From Calendula officinalis (taxonomy: Eukaryota > Streptophyta > Magnoliopsida > Asterales > Asteraceae), in NCBI GenBank assembly GCA_963853835.1, contig OY970822.1, positions 50,494,404 to 50,558,403 of the forward strand: a stretch of DNA of 64,000 nucleotides, given 5' to 3'. Positions within the stretch are counted from its first letter, which is position 1. Every line of letters starts with the position of its first letter. Below are positions 1 to 9,302 of this stretch, in pieces. Below the pieces are notes generated by a model. The model did no database searches. It was not told where the DNA came from and was given only the letters and a program-made list of their open reading frames with translations. Made by a program: the position numbers and the translations under genes.

Positions 1-746
1 ATTGCCGGAACATTCATAGTGATACCAAACTTGTTGGTATTCCATGATGATTGAATGGAAATCCTACCAGTGCTAACATCAAAGCCAACACTGAACGTAG
101 GTCACAAAGTTTTTTAACTGTTGTGTTAACGGGATATCTATGAGATCCCGGTTTATCCTATTTGACTATGCTGAAAAATGTGTTATATATTGATCCATTC
201 AAAAAATGAATGTATCATTATTCAACACATTTTCATCACCAAGCTTCGGAGATTCTTCCTGTTACATGATGCTTCAGATAAATCTTGTTCATCATGAGGG
301 GGAGAATGTATTAGCCTAACCTACTCCACATCAAAAAGACACATATGCACCAGTGAAGGGGGAGTATACAAGGAACCGAAGACTCCATGAAGAAATAATT
401 GTCTGTTTGAGGGGGAGCATAAACCTTATCAACAAATTTCCCGAACAACAATTATTAAAGATCATTGATCAACATAAAGCCACAAACTTCAAGAAAAGAC
501 TTCCGCTGTTAATCTCTCTATCATTATGGGTCTCAATTTTGGTCGATCAATATGTATCTTCAAAGTAAAGTCTTCAAAATACCTTTTGTGGTTAAAAAAC
601 TACAAGAAGTATTCATTTTCACAGTTTAATAAAGTTCAAGCCTGATCCTGATTATTACGCAACAAAATATCTACAAGACTAGGCTTTTGCTAAAGATGAA
701 GACTTCGAAGATATACTTCCCAGACTATTGTTACAAAGGGGGAGAT
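1..746 (+). mobile_element. 3' internal tail of a Copia-type LTR retrotransposon
   Basis: This stretch precedes an LTR (747) and reads as the untranslated or decayed 3' end of a plus-strand Copia element. It contains four GGGGGAG purine tracts (about 297, 357, 411 and 738). The last lies directly before the LTR TG and is the likely polypurine tract. No long reading frame survives; the 71-codon frame at 353-568 has no recognisable domain. The rest of the element lies left of the window. It appears to have inserted into the minus-strand Copia element that begins at 1476. Confidence 0.7.
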
Positions 747-1089
747 TGTTAGGTCACATTCTAGAGTCTTGTAATAGTCTAGGGGTGTAATGTGACAGTT
801 TATTGTAATCAATAGTCTAGGGTACTTTATGTAATTAGTCAATACTAGGCCTAGGTATAAATACCTAGTGGTAACCTATTATTGACTTAATCTTGCCGCA
901 TATTGAAATTGACGTACGTTTTGTGCAAGCATTCTCTCCATATTGTTCTTCATCTCAATCTTACAATCTATCTTTATTGTTGCTTAATCTGTGTTCTAAT
1001 CGAGATATAAGGATTCACAGCACTCGTGTTATCGCAATAGATAGGAACTTTGCAGAAGTTCATGTCGAAATCAACAAGCTAATTCTTCA
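747..1089 (+). mobile_element. Copia LTR, duplicate 1
   Basis: The LTR begins TGTTAGGTCAC and ends ATTCTTCA, the canonical TG...CA, directly after the AAAGGGGGAGAT purine tract. It contains a TATA-like stretch (gtataaatac, about 855). A short open frame in it also appears in duplicate 2, so that frame is LTR sequence and not a gene. Confidence 0.8.
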
Positions 1090-1132
1090 TCCGAAGATAT
1101 ACTTCCCAGACTATTGTTACAAAGGGGGAGAT

Positions 1133-1475
1133 TGTTAGGTCACATTCTAGAGTCTTGTAATAGTCTAGGGGTGTAATGTGACAGTTTATTGTAATCAATA
1201 GTCTAGGGTACTTTATGTAATTAGTCAATACTAGGCCTAGGTATAAATACCTAGTGGTAACCTATTATTGACTTAATCTTGCCGCATATTGAAATTGACG
1301 TACGTTTTGTGCAAGCATTCTCTCCATATTGTTCTTCATCTCAATCTTACAATCTATCTTTATTGTTGCTTAATCTGTGTTCTAATCGAGATATAAGGAT
1401 TCACAGCACTCGTGTTATCGCAATAGATAGGAACTTTGCAGAAGTTCATGTCGAAATCAACAAGCTAATTCTTCA
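1133..1475 (+). mobile_element. Copia LTR, duplicate 2, abutting another Copia element
   Basis: This is the second copy of the 343-bp LTR. Its 3' CA at 1474-1475 is joined directly to the RNase H coding sequence of the minus-strand Copia element. This marks an insertion or recombination junction. The matching left flank lies outside the window, so the target-site duplication cannot be tested here. Confidence 0.8.
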
Positions 1476-2670
1476 TCCAAAGGACTTGAGCACAACAGCT
1501 TCCAGCAGCAACATATTCTGCTTCAGCTGTGGAGGTAGAAACAGTGCTTTGTTTCTTGCTTGTCCAGCTGACTAGCTTTCCACCAAGCAGCTGACATCCT
1601 CTAGTGGTGCTCTTTCTATCCATTTTGCAACCTGCAAAGTCTGAATCTGAATAGCCAATTAGATCAAGCCCGGAGTCTTTGGCATACCAAAGACCTAGGC
1701 TTGGAGTACCCTTAAGGTACCTCAAAATTCTTTTTGCAGCTATTAAGTGAGATTCTCTAGGATCAACTTGATACCTAGCACACATGCAAGTAGCAAACAT
1801 AATATCTGGTCTCCTGGCGGTGAGATAGAGTAATGATCCAATGATTCCTCTATAGAATGTGACATCAACTGACTTACCAGTGATGTCAGCATCTAAATTG
1901 TTTGGAGGAGCCATTGGTGTTTTCATGGATGATGATGAATTCATATCGAATTTCGTTAAAAGATCTTTGATATATTTTTCTTGATTTATAAAAATTCCAT
2001 TTTTAGATTGCTTAACTTGTAAGCCAAGAAAATATGTCAATTCACCCATCATGCTCATCTCATACTTTGTAGACATATGTTTTGAAAAACGTCTACAAAG
2101 TTTTTCATCAGTAGCACCAAAAATTATGTCATCCACATAAATTTGAACAAGAATGATATCACCTTTGATTTTGCGAATGAATAAGGTTTTATCAATCTTT
2201 CCCCTGGTGAAATCATTTGCTATGAGGAACGTGGAGAGTGTATCATACCATGCACGAGGAGCTTGTTTCAACCCATACAGCGCTTTATCCAGTTTAAACA
2301 CATAGTCTAAATACTTAGGATTTTCAAACCCTGGTGGTTGTTTAACATACACTTCCTCTTGCAGTTTCCCGTTTAAGAAAGCACTCTTCACGTCCATCTG
2401 AAAAACTATGAAGTCTTTGTAAGCAGCGTAGGCTAGAAATATTCTAATAGCCTCAAGCCTAGCCACTGGGGCAAATGTTTCATCGAAATCGATTCCTTCC
2501 TCTTGTCTGTATCCTTGTGCAACAAGTCTAGCTTTGTTGCGAATAACTACACCTTCTTCATCCATTTTATTCCTAAATACCCATTTAGTACCAATTATTG
2601 TCTTTCCAGCTGGTGGAGGTACCAGCTGCCATACTTTGTTGACCTCGAATTGGTTAAGTTCTTCCTGCAT
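1476..2670 (-). CDS. Copia reverse transcriptase and RNase H (3'-truncated)
   Basis: About 398 codons of Copia RT/RNase H. The frame opens with MQEELNQFEVNKVWQLV, the conserved start of plant Copia RT. It has the RT core around FQMDVKSAFLNG and the catalytic motif YVDDIIF, and the RNase H motifs SDSDFAG and TAEAEYVAAG. It stops just after LWM, where the plus-strand LTR begins, so the last RNase H segment is missing. It is in frame with the integrase segment upstream, separated only by a TAG stop. It is not expected to be functional because of this stop and the truncation. Confidence 0.92.
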
Positions 2671-2679
2671 ATCCTGAAT

Positions 2680-4503
2680 CTAGCTTGAGTCTTCTAAAGC
2701 AGCTTTAATATTTTTCGGTTCTTCAGTTGCTAGAAAACAAGACCATAAGCAGAGATTGCATGATGCTTTACTTCTAGTGACTACTCCCTGCTGTGGATCT
2801 CCAATGATTAACTTAATTGGATGTTCTGAGGTCCACTTAGATTGAGGAGCAGCAGTAGAAGAGGAAGATTCAGCAGAATTAGATCCTTGTTGAGCGGCTG
2901 ATTGCTCAGCAGGATGAATTACTTCATTTTGAACTGATCTTCTTGAAGTATGAAGAGGTGGCTTAGAAGTAGCCTTGGATGATGCTCTAACTGTTGGAAT
3001 CTCTTGTCGAACAGCTGCAATGTCCACAAGATATGTAGGAGCATCATGGAATGTCTCATCTGATTCATTTATGGGAACATCAAAGAGATTTAAAGCATCG
3101 GAGAATGCTTCAGTTGTATCATCAGGGGATGATTCAGCTGATCTCTGAAATGCATCAGACGAGTCAGCAGAGGAGGGTTTTAAAGCTTTTGAGTGTTCTT
3201 CAAAAGTAACATTTATGGACTCTTCCAATGTTTGTCTTCTTTTGTTGAAAACTCTATATGCTTTGGATAGAGTGGAGTATCCCAAGAAAATGGCTTCATC
3301 AGCTTTAGAGTCAAATTTACTCAGCTGATCTCTTGTGTTTAACACAAAACCCACACAGCCAAACACGTGAAAGAAACCGATGAAAGGTTTCCTCTGACGA
3401 AAAATCTCATAAGAAGTCTTTTTGTGTCTCTTCACATAGAGAGACCTATTCTGAGTAAAACAAGCTGTGTTAATAGCCTCTGCCCAAAATTGCTTAGGCA
3501 TGTTTGACTCAGCAAGCATTGTTCTTGCAGCTTCTATAAGGGTTCTGTTCCTTCTTTCAGCAACACCATTCTGTTGAGGTGTTCTTGCAGCTGAGAAGTT
3601 TTTGGAGATCCCAACATCTGAACAGAAATCTTCCAAAGTCTTGTTTCTGAATTCAGTACCGTTGTCTGATCTCAGCATCTTGACTCTAGACCCGTTTAGA
3701 AGTTCCATCCTTTTGATGAACTTGATAATTTCATCAGCTGCATCACTCTTGTGGCGTAAAAATATAACCCAAGTATATCGTGAGTATTCATCAACGATAA
3801 CAAGTGTATACTTCTTTCCACCTAGACTTTCAGTGCTCATGGGACCAAAAAGATCCATATGGAGCATGTGAAGGCATCTGTTGATGGAAAAACATTGCTT
3901 TGATTTGAAGGAGCTTTTATGTTGTTTACCTTGTTCACATGTAGAACAAAGCTTATCCATTTCATATTTAATTTGTGGCAGACCGTTCACCAGCTGACCT
4001 CGCGCCAGCTTCAATATATTTTTGAAGTGCAGGTGAGATAGTCTTTTGTGCCACAGCCAATTCAGCTCTTCAGTAGAGTGAGAGAATAGACAGACTTCTT
4101 GACTTTGAGGATTCATGTCAAGTGTATAGACATTCTTGGTTCTGGGAGCAACTAATACTACCTTTCCATTCTTATCTGTCACCGTTCCTCTGTATTCGTT
4201 AAAGTTCACTGAGAACTTTGCATCACAAAGTTGGCTATTGCTAATAAGATTATGTTTCAGCCCATTTACATAACCAACTCTTGTGATTTTTATGGATCCA
4301 TTAGAGATGGTTCCATAACCTTCAGTTGAGCCTCTACCATTATCACCAAAAACTACTGAGGGGCCATCACAAACTTCAAACTTTTCCAGCAGGGATTTGT
4401 AACCAGTCATGTGTCTTGAGCAACCACTGTCTAGGTACCAGACATGTTTGGTTTCATCACCTTGCACATAAGATAAAAGAGTTAGTTCTTTTTGAGAACC
4501 CAC
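2680..4503 (-). CDS. Copia protease/GAG-pre-integrase/integrase segment
   Basis: The N-terminus carries the aspartic-protease-like motif WYLDSGCSRHMTG. The GAG-pre-integrase zinc-binding region follows (WHKRLSHLHF then CSTCEQGKQH). The integrase core has MDLFGPM, DNGTEF and the TPQQNGVAERRNRT block typical of Copia. The C-terminal part is the variable Ser/Ala/Thr-rich linker before RT. The 607-codon frame ends in TAG at a position where sense reading continues into the RT segment, so this stop looks secondary. The start near 4503 reflects a frameshift and is not a true initiation codon. Confidence 0.92.
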   Translation of the reverse strand: MGSQKELTLLSYVQGDETKHVWYLDSGCSRHMTGYKSLLEKFEVCDGPSVVFGDNGRGSTEGYGTISNGSIKITRVGYVNGLKHNLISNSQLCDAKFSVNFNEYRGTVTDKNGKVVLVAPRTKNVYTLDMNPQSQEVCLFSHSTEELNWLWHKRLSHLHFKNILKLARGQLVNGLPQIKYEMDKLCSTCEQGKQHKSSFKSKQCFSINRCLHMLHMDLFGPMSTESLGGKKYTLVIVDEYSRYTWVIFLRHKSDAADEIIKFIKRMELLNGSRVKMLRSDNGTEFRNKTLEDFCSDVGISKNFSAARTPQQNGVAERRNRTLIEAARTMLAESNMPKQFWAEAINTACFTQNRSLYVKRHKKTSYEIFRQRKPFIGFFHVFGCVGFVLNTRDQLSKFDSKADEAIFLGYSTLSKAYRVFNKRRQTLEESINVTFEEHSKALKPSSADSSDAFQRSAESSPDDTTEAFSDALNLFDVPINESDETFHDAPTYLVDIAAVRQEIPTVRASSKATSKPPLHTSRRSVQNEVIHPAEQSAAQQGSNSAESSSSTAAPQSKWTSEHPIKLIIGDPQQGVVTRSKASCNLCLWSCFLATEEPKNIKAALEDSS

Positions 4504-5147
4504 ACTTTGGTGGGTCCTTGTGACTTCCCGCTGGGACTCAAAGAAGTTGGCTTTTTAATAGGCTCACATACTGAAGTTGGGGAAGGTCTCAAGCATGTGC
4601 TGTCACACTCACTTGCCATGTGCCCACGATCTCCACACTTATAGCATTTTCTGCTTCTTTGCAGTGGAGTAGAGGGCGAGGCAGTAGGATTGGGAACTGG
4701 ACCCAAAATACCCTTCATTTTCTGATTATCAGAGATAGTCAGAGTTTGAACGAGTGATGTCAGCTTGCTGACCTTTCCGTTCAGCCGTCTGACAGACACA
4801 GCTGAAGAAGGACTTGGAGTGTCCTTAGAAACACTCTTACCTTTGTTCTTTGCAGCTCGAGTACGAACTCCAACTGGCTCACCCTTGGAGGGTGTAAGAA
4901 CAGTTTTATTTCCTGCTGTTCTTCTAGTCTTCTGCTGAGATCTAGCAGAAGATGCAGTAGGTGCTGAACCCGAGACAGATTTTCTAGGTTCAACAATGAC
5001 TACAGTGGGTGTCCTAACTACCATGGCAGAGGAGTCAGTTGATGACTCTTCACCAGTAGCCACAGAAGGATCTTCTGAGGACATCTCAGTAGCATAGGTT
5101 TTGGTAGACCTAACAAAGGAACCAAAAACCAATTCTTCAGCTGGCAC
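4482..5147 (-). CDS. Copia Gag C-terminal/nucleocapsid segment
   Basis: A basic, Ser/Thr/Pro-rich stretch with one CCHC zinc knuckle (CYKCGDRGHMASEC, about residues 168-181 of 221), as in nucleocapsid domains that bind element RNA. It is in the same frame as the upstream gag (5220-6914) and separated from it by a single TGA. It overlaps the next segment by 22 bp in another frame, which places a frameshift near 4485-4500. It is part of the polyprotein and not a separate gene. Confidence 0.8.
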   Translation of the reverse strand: MPAEELVFGSFVRSTKTYATEMSSEDPSVATGEESSTDSSAMVVRTPTVVIVEPRKSVSGSAPTASSARSQQKTRRTAGNKTVLTPSKGEPVGVRTRAAKNKGKSVSKDTPSPSSAVSVRRLNGKVSKLTSLVQTLTISDNQKMKGILGPVPNPTASPSTPLQRSRKCYKCGDRGHMASECDSTCLRPSPTSVCEPIKKPTSLSPSGKSQGPTKVWVLKKN

Positions 5148-5219
5148 AGAAGCATCAGCTGACGAGTAGTACAGATCATCTGTACTTCTGTCAGGTACAG
5201 CGGCTGCAGCTAGGAAATC

Positions 5220-6914
5220 TCATCCTAGTACAGCTGGTACTTGACTGGGGATTTGTGAGTAAACACATTCACTCACACGTTTGGATGAACGAGACCATGA
5301 TTCACAAATCTTTTTAATTGCTTCAAGTTCTTTAACTTTTTCACTTAGATCATGTTGAAGAACTGAGTTAATAAATTTCGTTTCAGAAAGTTCTTCTTTT
5401 AAAGTTTTGTGGTCAATTAAACGTTCTTTTAAAAATGCATTTTCACGTAGAATAGCATTATGTTTAACCAAACATTCACCTTTCAGCTGATCAATGAAGT
5501 GCAAGTCACAAATAATAGAATCAACAATTTCTTTAGCTTTAGTAGCCTCAGCGGAGATTAGAGAGGTTACCTTTTTGTGAACAATGTTGACCCATTTATA
5601 GGAACTAGCATCATCAGCTGTAATACTTTCATCATCATCAGCACGAGCCATCAAACACATTGTGGCCATTTGTTCATCGTCATCAGATGAGCTGTCACTA
5701 GAGTCAGCCCAATCATTAGTTTCAGCTACAAGAACCTTGTCAGCAGCTTTGCCTTCAAGTGCCTTCTTTTCTTCTAGAATCTTTTTGGTGAAGGCTTGTA
5801 GCTTTTTGTATTTTTCTTTAATGGACTCACCAGTTGAAGATGATGAACTAGCTTTCTTCTGCTTGCAGTCGTTAGCATTGTGTCCCTTCTTGCTGCAGTT
5901 GTAGGAAGTTATCTCAGAGACGTCAGGTGTACTTCCAGAGGGTCTGGAAGACACAGCTGATGAGATAGATCTGCTACTCGAGCCTCTAGCTGAGGAGCCA
6001 GACTTGTTTTTGAAGAATTTTCTATTTTTAACAAGTAAGGCTAGCTCAGTTATAAGGGCTTCGTTGTCTGCGTCTTCATCAACTTCTTCAATGCTGACTT
6101 CAGGCATGCTGAACAAACCAGCAACTGAAACATTGTCAGCTTCATCATCTGATGGAGGATATTCGATTCTGCTGGGCTTGTTTAGAGAAACAAGAGCAGT
6201 CGAAGATCCAGAGGGACTCACCTTAGAGTCCTTTGGAGGTTGAAATTTATTGAGTACAGTTCTCTCATGGCTTAGAAACATACCATAGAGAGAGGAAAGA
6301 GTATAATCTTTGAAAGTAGGAGACGTACTCATGCAAGTTATGATGGTAGCCCATTTAGAAGGTAAGGAAGCCATAAACTTACACATTTTGGACATATCGT
6401 CCTTATCAACCCCATGAGACTTCAGCTCATTTAACAGAATGTTATAACGATTGAATGTTTGAGCGATAGTCTCACTAGGCTTGGCTTTAAACAGTTCATA
6501 ATCATGTATGAGCATGCTTTTGTTATGTTCACGCACAACAGATGTGCCTTCATAAACTTCAGCCAGCCTCTCCCACATCTCTTTAACTGAATCACAAAAT
6601 TGTATATTGTGATACAGTTCATCACCAACTGCTTGAAAAAGCATATCTTTTCCTTTATTCTCAAGATGAACAAGACGTTTTTCAGCGTCTGTCCATTGAG
6701 CCTCAGATTTCACAACATAGTGTTCTGGGACTTCAGGAGTTCCAGGAATAAGGGTTTTGGGAACGTATTTTCCTATCATTATGTTATCTTGAAGTTTTGG
6801 GTGATAGGTAACCATGTGGGACAACATACGCGTTTTCCACATGGGATAGTTGGTTTGAGTTAGTTTGGGAGGTTTTCCAGATGATGGAAGATCTGATGAT
6901 GTAGGTTCAGCCAT
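5220..6914 (-). CDS. Copia Gag (capsid) open frame
   Basis: The frame starts MAEPTSSDLPSSGKPPKLTQ, followed by NYPMWKTRM, the DUF4219/UBN2-like start of plant Copia Gag. The UBN2-type capsid fold is suggested by MWERLAEVYEGT and by ETIAQTFNRYNILLNELKSHG. The zinc knuckle near residue 338 is degenerate: YNCSKKGHNANDC lacks the first Cys of the usual pair. A coiled-coil-like Lys/Glu-rich segment lies near the C-terminus. The ATG at 6914 is about 40 bp downstream of the primer-binding site and fits the element's start. The frame ends in TGA at 5220-5222, but the reading frame continues beyond it. Confidence 0.9.
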   Translation of the reverse strand: MAEPTSSDLPSSGKPPKLTQTNYPMWKTRMLSHMVTYHPKLQDNIMIGKYVPKTLIPGTPEVPEHYVVKSEAQWTDAEKRLVHLENKGKDMLFQAVGDELYHNIQFCDSVKEMWERLAEVYEGTSVVREHNKSMLIHDYELFKAKPSETIAQTFNRYNILLNELKSHGVDKDDMSKMCKFMASLPSKWATIITCMSTSPTFKDYTLSSLYGMFLSHERTVLNKFQPPKDSKVSPSGSSTALVSLNKPSRIEYPPSDDEADNVSVAGLFSMPEVSIEEVDEDADNEALITELALLVKNRKFFKNKSGSSARGSSSRSISSAVSSRPSGSTPDVSEITSYNCSKKGHNANDCKQKKASSSSSTGESIKEKYKKLQAFTKKILEEKKALEGKAADKVLVAETNDWADSSDSSSDDDEQMATMCLMARADDDESITADDASSYKWVNIVHKKVTSLISAEATKAKEIVDSIICDLHFIDQLKGECLVKHNAILRENAFLKERLIDHKTLKEELSETKFINSVLQHDLSEKVKELEAIKKICESWSRSSKRVSECVYSQIPSQVPAVLG

Positions 6915-6955
6915 AACAGATGCTCAAAATTGATGGAAAAACAATTTTGACACCC

Positions 6956-6967
6956 GCTCTGATACCA
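6956..6967 (-). other. Primer-binding site (initiator Met-tRNA)
   Basis: The minus strand reads TGGTATCAGAGC, the standard plant PBS complementary to the 3' end of tRNA-iMet. It sits two bases from the LTR edge at 6970 and fixes the element's orientation as minus. Confidence 0.93.
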
Positions 6968-6969
6968 GT

Positions 6970-7939
6970 TGTTGGATCCCAACAACACAACCGTGTTGCG
7001 TTATGACCGAGTAACGAAGATACGATAAGTAAATAACAACAAGATTTCAATGATTAAGAGTTTTATTAAAAACAGCTTAATACAATACAGAGTTTGCGGA
7101 AATAGATAGTACACACTACCTAAAACTCTATACTTGAGTTGACACTTTAGACCGCTCAAACTAGAAGAGTATGCACAGAGAGTTATATCAGCTGATACTA
7201 ACAGCTGATATTAATGCCTTAGTAATAACTATGGAGGAGTTAATACTTAGACAATAACTATCTCTCAGAGAATGTTCTTGTGCTTATGATTTCTAAGGGT
7301 GTTCTAAAGGTGTTGAAAATGCAAGCATTTACGTCTGTATTTATAGCCCAAGATCCATGTTCCTTAGTCCACAAGTTTGACGACGTGTAAACATATTATT
7401 CGTCGATGTAGACTTGACATGGATCATTAAATGCTATTGCACAAGTTATTGTCCCGAGTGTACTTTGTGTCCACTTCTTACGGTACCTTTTCTGACGCAC
7501 AGTGAAAGGTGTACTACATAAGTACAGAAGTTGTTGACTTTCTCTTTACATGCTTGAGGGACAAACGATGAAGTTGTACTGACATTATCTTCTATTCCAA
7601 AATAGAAGATCTTCATCGTTTTCTTCTTCTTTGAGCGGGAACGGGAAATGTTCAAGGTGTCAATGAACATTTCCTTTAAGTCTTCATCTGCAGCAGGTAC
7701 TATCAGCTGATTCCACAATCAGCTGAATAGTCTTCTTCTTGTCTTTGTCCTTTGGTCATAGACTTCGAATGAACTCTCGTTAATAGCCGCTGATTTGACT
7801 TGTATCCTAAAGCTAAGTACGTACTCAGCTGAAGGTTTATTGTATATACTTGCTTCAGCTGAGATACATACTTCAGCTGTTATTTATTCTTCTTGGCTAT
7901 CGAGCATCAAATCTTATTTACTTAGTCTTGGGACTAACA
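6970..7939 (-). mobile_element. 5' LTR of the minus-strand Copia element
   Basis: 970-bp LTR with plus-strand ends TGTTGGATCC and GGGACTAACA, that is TG...CA on both strands. It is a close match, with small indels, to 62255-63212. It contains repeated CAGCTGA words (about 7190-7210, 7700-7730 and 7830-7880). Its right edge abuts an older LTR remnant at 7940. Confidence 0.9.
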
Positions 7940-8640
7940 TAGTACATTAATAAAGATTCAATTATTACTTAGTTTAGCATACTACTTCCAATATCATCAA
8001 TCATACTAGACATATTCTAGTATCACAATATACCTAATTTCTTATCTTTTCAATCACTATCTTTATCAAAACATTTATTAATAAAGACCCATGAAATATC
8101 ATATGTATTTCAAAACCATTTACTATGTACTCAGTTTTAAAGTCTCATGTACTCACCTTAGCAATGCTTTCCAGATCGCGTTTGTTAACCCGAATCCTTG
8201 CTTCCCGCCTATGGAATAACTTCAACTCTTAGGTCCTTGCAACCTTAGATCTTAGCTTAGATGCATAGACCCTCAAAGATGGTGTATATTTAAGCTCAAG
8301 AACACCAAAGTCGCCTCCTTCTTCTCCAATCTCGGCTGCACCAAGTGGAGGGGTGAAAATGAGAAAACCCTAGCTTTTTCCCGATTTATTGTTGTCTGCC
8401 ATAGTTCACGGCGTGAGCTAGTTCACGATTGTGAACTATGCTCACCGTGAACACTTCCCGATCGCGAGCTTGACGTGAACTCGATCAGCCAAAATGCCCA
8501 AAATCGCTGTTTGATGTTCCCGATCGGGAACCCATGTTCGCGTCGCGAACTCCCCAAGGCAGCAGGGCTGCACTTTTCGGTTGTTGTCTCGACCCGGTTT
8601 CGCCCGCAACTTCCTCATACGACGTCCAAATACACGAAAC
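7940..8640. mobile_element. Left part of an older LTR, split by a Copia insertion
   Basis: This segment is a diverged relative of the LTRs at 41362-43564 and 47036-52567. It shares the order: cttgcttcccgcct, the gagaaaaccct segment, cagggctgcacttttc, and catacgacgtccaaa. It is interrupted after cacgaaac (8640) and continues at 16055 with gaaaccaattc. The part 8395-8555 is a run of palindromic words (ttcacg/cgtgaa, cccgatcggga, gttcgcgtcgcgaac). Its left side is cut by the Copia LTR at 7939. Confidence 0.8.
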
Positions 8641-9302
8641 TAATGGTGATTTTCGGTTATTACAAGTAACAAAACGCAGCGGAAAGATTTAATCACCATG
8701 AACGGATCTTGATATCAATCATACAATTAAACTATAAGAAAATCAAAGAGAATGGTATAAGAATTCATACCCTAGTTGCCTTTGATTATTGTGTATTCGG
8801 ATGGAGTTGGTGATGGATTGAAACCAAGTATTCAATTAGAATACCTCTAAAAGAAAGTCCACACAACACTTCAAGAACACCAAAGGAGGATGCTAGTCCT
8901 TGATTCTTGAGAGCAAAAATGGGAAGAAAACAAAAACACCTTCTTGTGTGTGTTATGGTGCACGTCCAAGAGAGGGGTCAAGGGAGTGTTTATGGACTCA
9001 TTCATCACACATAATTGTGCCATAAAGACCCATTAAAGATTTCCATAAACCATACTTCTATTTTCACTCTAGTCCCTTATTATTTGTTTCTTCTAGTTTG
9101 CTCATAATAAAGTTTCAATATTAACAATTAATATTAAACTTATTATATACAAGCATGAAGCTTTTATATATTAATAATTAATGTAATTACACTAATTACA
9201 CTAATTATATAATGGTGTTTAGTGTTTAAGTGTGTGACCCTTTAGGCTCACAAACAACTAGCCATATAACTATATGTTATACGCGTGAAGCATATTCCAA
9301 CA
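8641..9302 (-). mobile_element. 3' LTR of the dead Copia element
   Basis: 662 bp. On the minus strand it begins TGTTGGAATATGCTTCACGC and ends in CACCATTA next to the TSD. The purine-rich AAGTGGGAGC immediately upstream (9303-9312 on the plus strand) is the polypurine tract. Confidence 0.9.

Larger units (their letters stand above)
706..1477 (+). repeat. 386-bp tandem duplication of PPT flank plus LTR
   Basis: Bases 706-1091 and 1092-1477 are near-identical head-to-tail copies. Each unit holds about 41 bp of pre-LTR sequence, including the purine tract, and a complete 343-bp LTR. The only clear difference is at the right edge, where tccgaag is replaced by tccaaag. This is not the usual LTR-internal-LTR arrangement, because no internal region separates the two LTRs. 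Confidence 0.9.
1476..7939 (-). mobile_element. Minus-strand Copia element, 3' end interrupted at 1476
   Basis: Read on the minus strand the order is 5' LTR (6970-7939), initiator-Met tRNA primer-binding site (6956-6967), gag, zinc-knuckle region, integrase, reverse transcriptase and RNase H. That is the Copia (Pseudoviridae) order, with integrase before RT. The polyprotein is broken by few lesions: an in-frame TGA at 5220-5222, a frameshift near 4485-4500, and a TAG near 2680 at a position that is probably Trp. A second copy of the family starts at 62255. The 3' LTR and last part of RNase H lie beyond the junction at 1475/1476. Confidence 0.9.

Noticed and set aside
893..1575. Two nearly identical open frames starting MPHIEIDVRFVQAFSPYC
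   Set aside because: They lie inside the duplicated LTR copies and are identical because the LTR is duplicated; no domain is visible.
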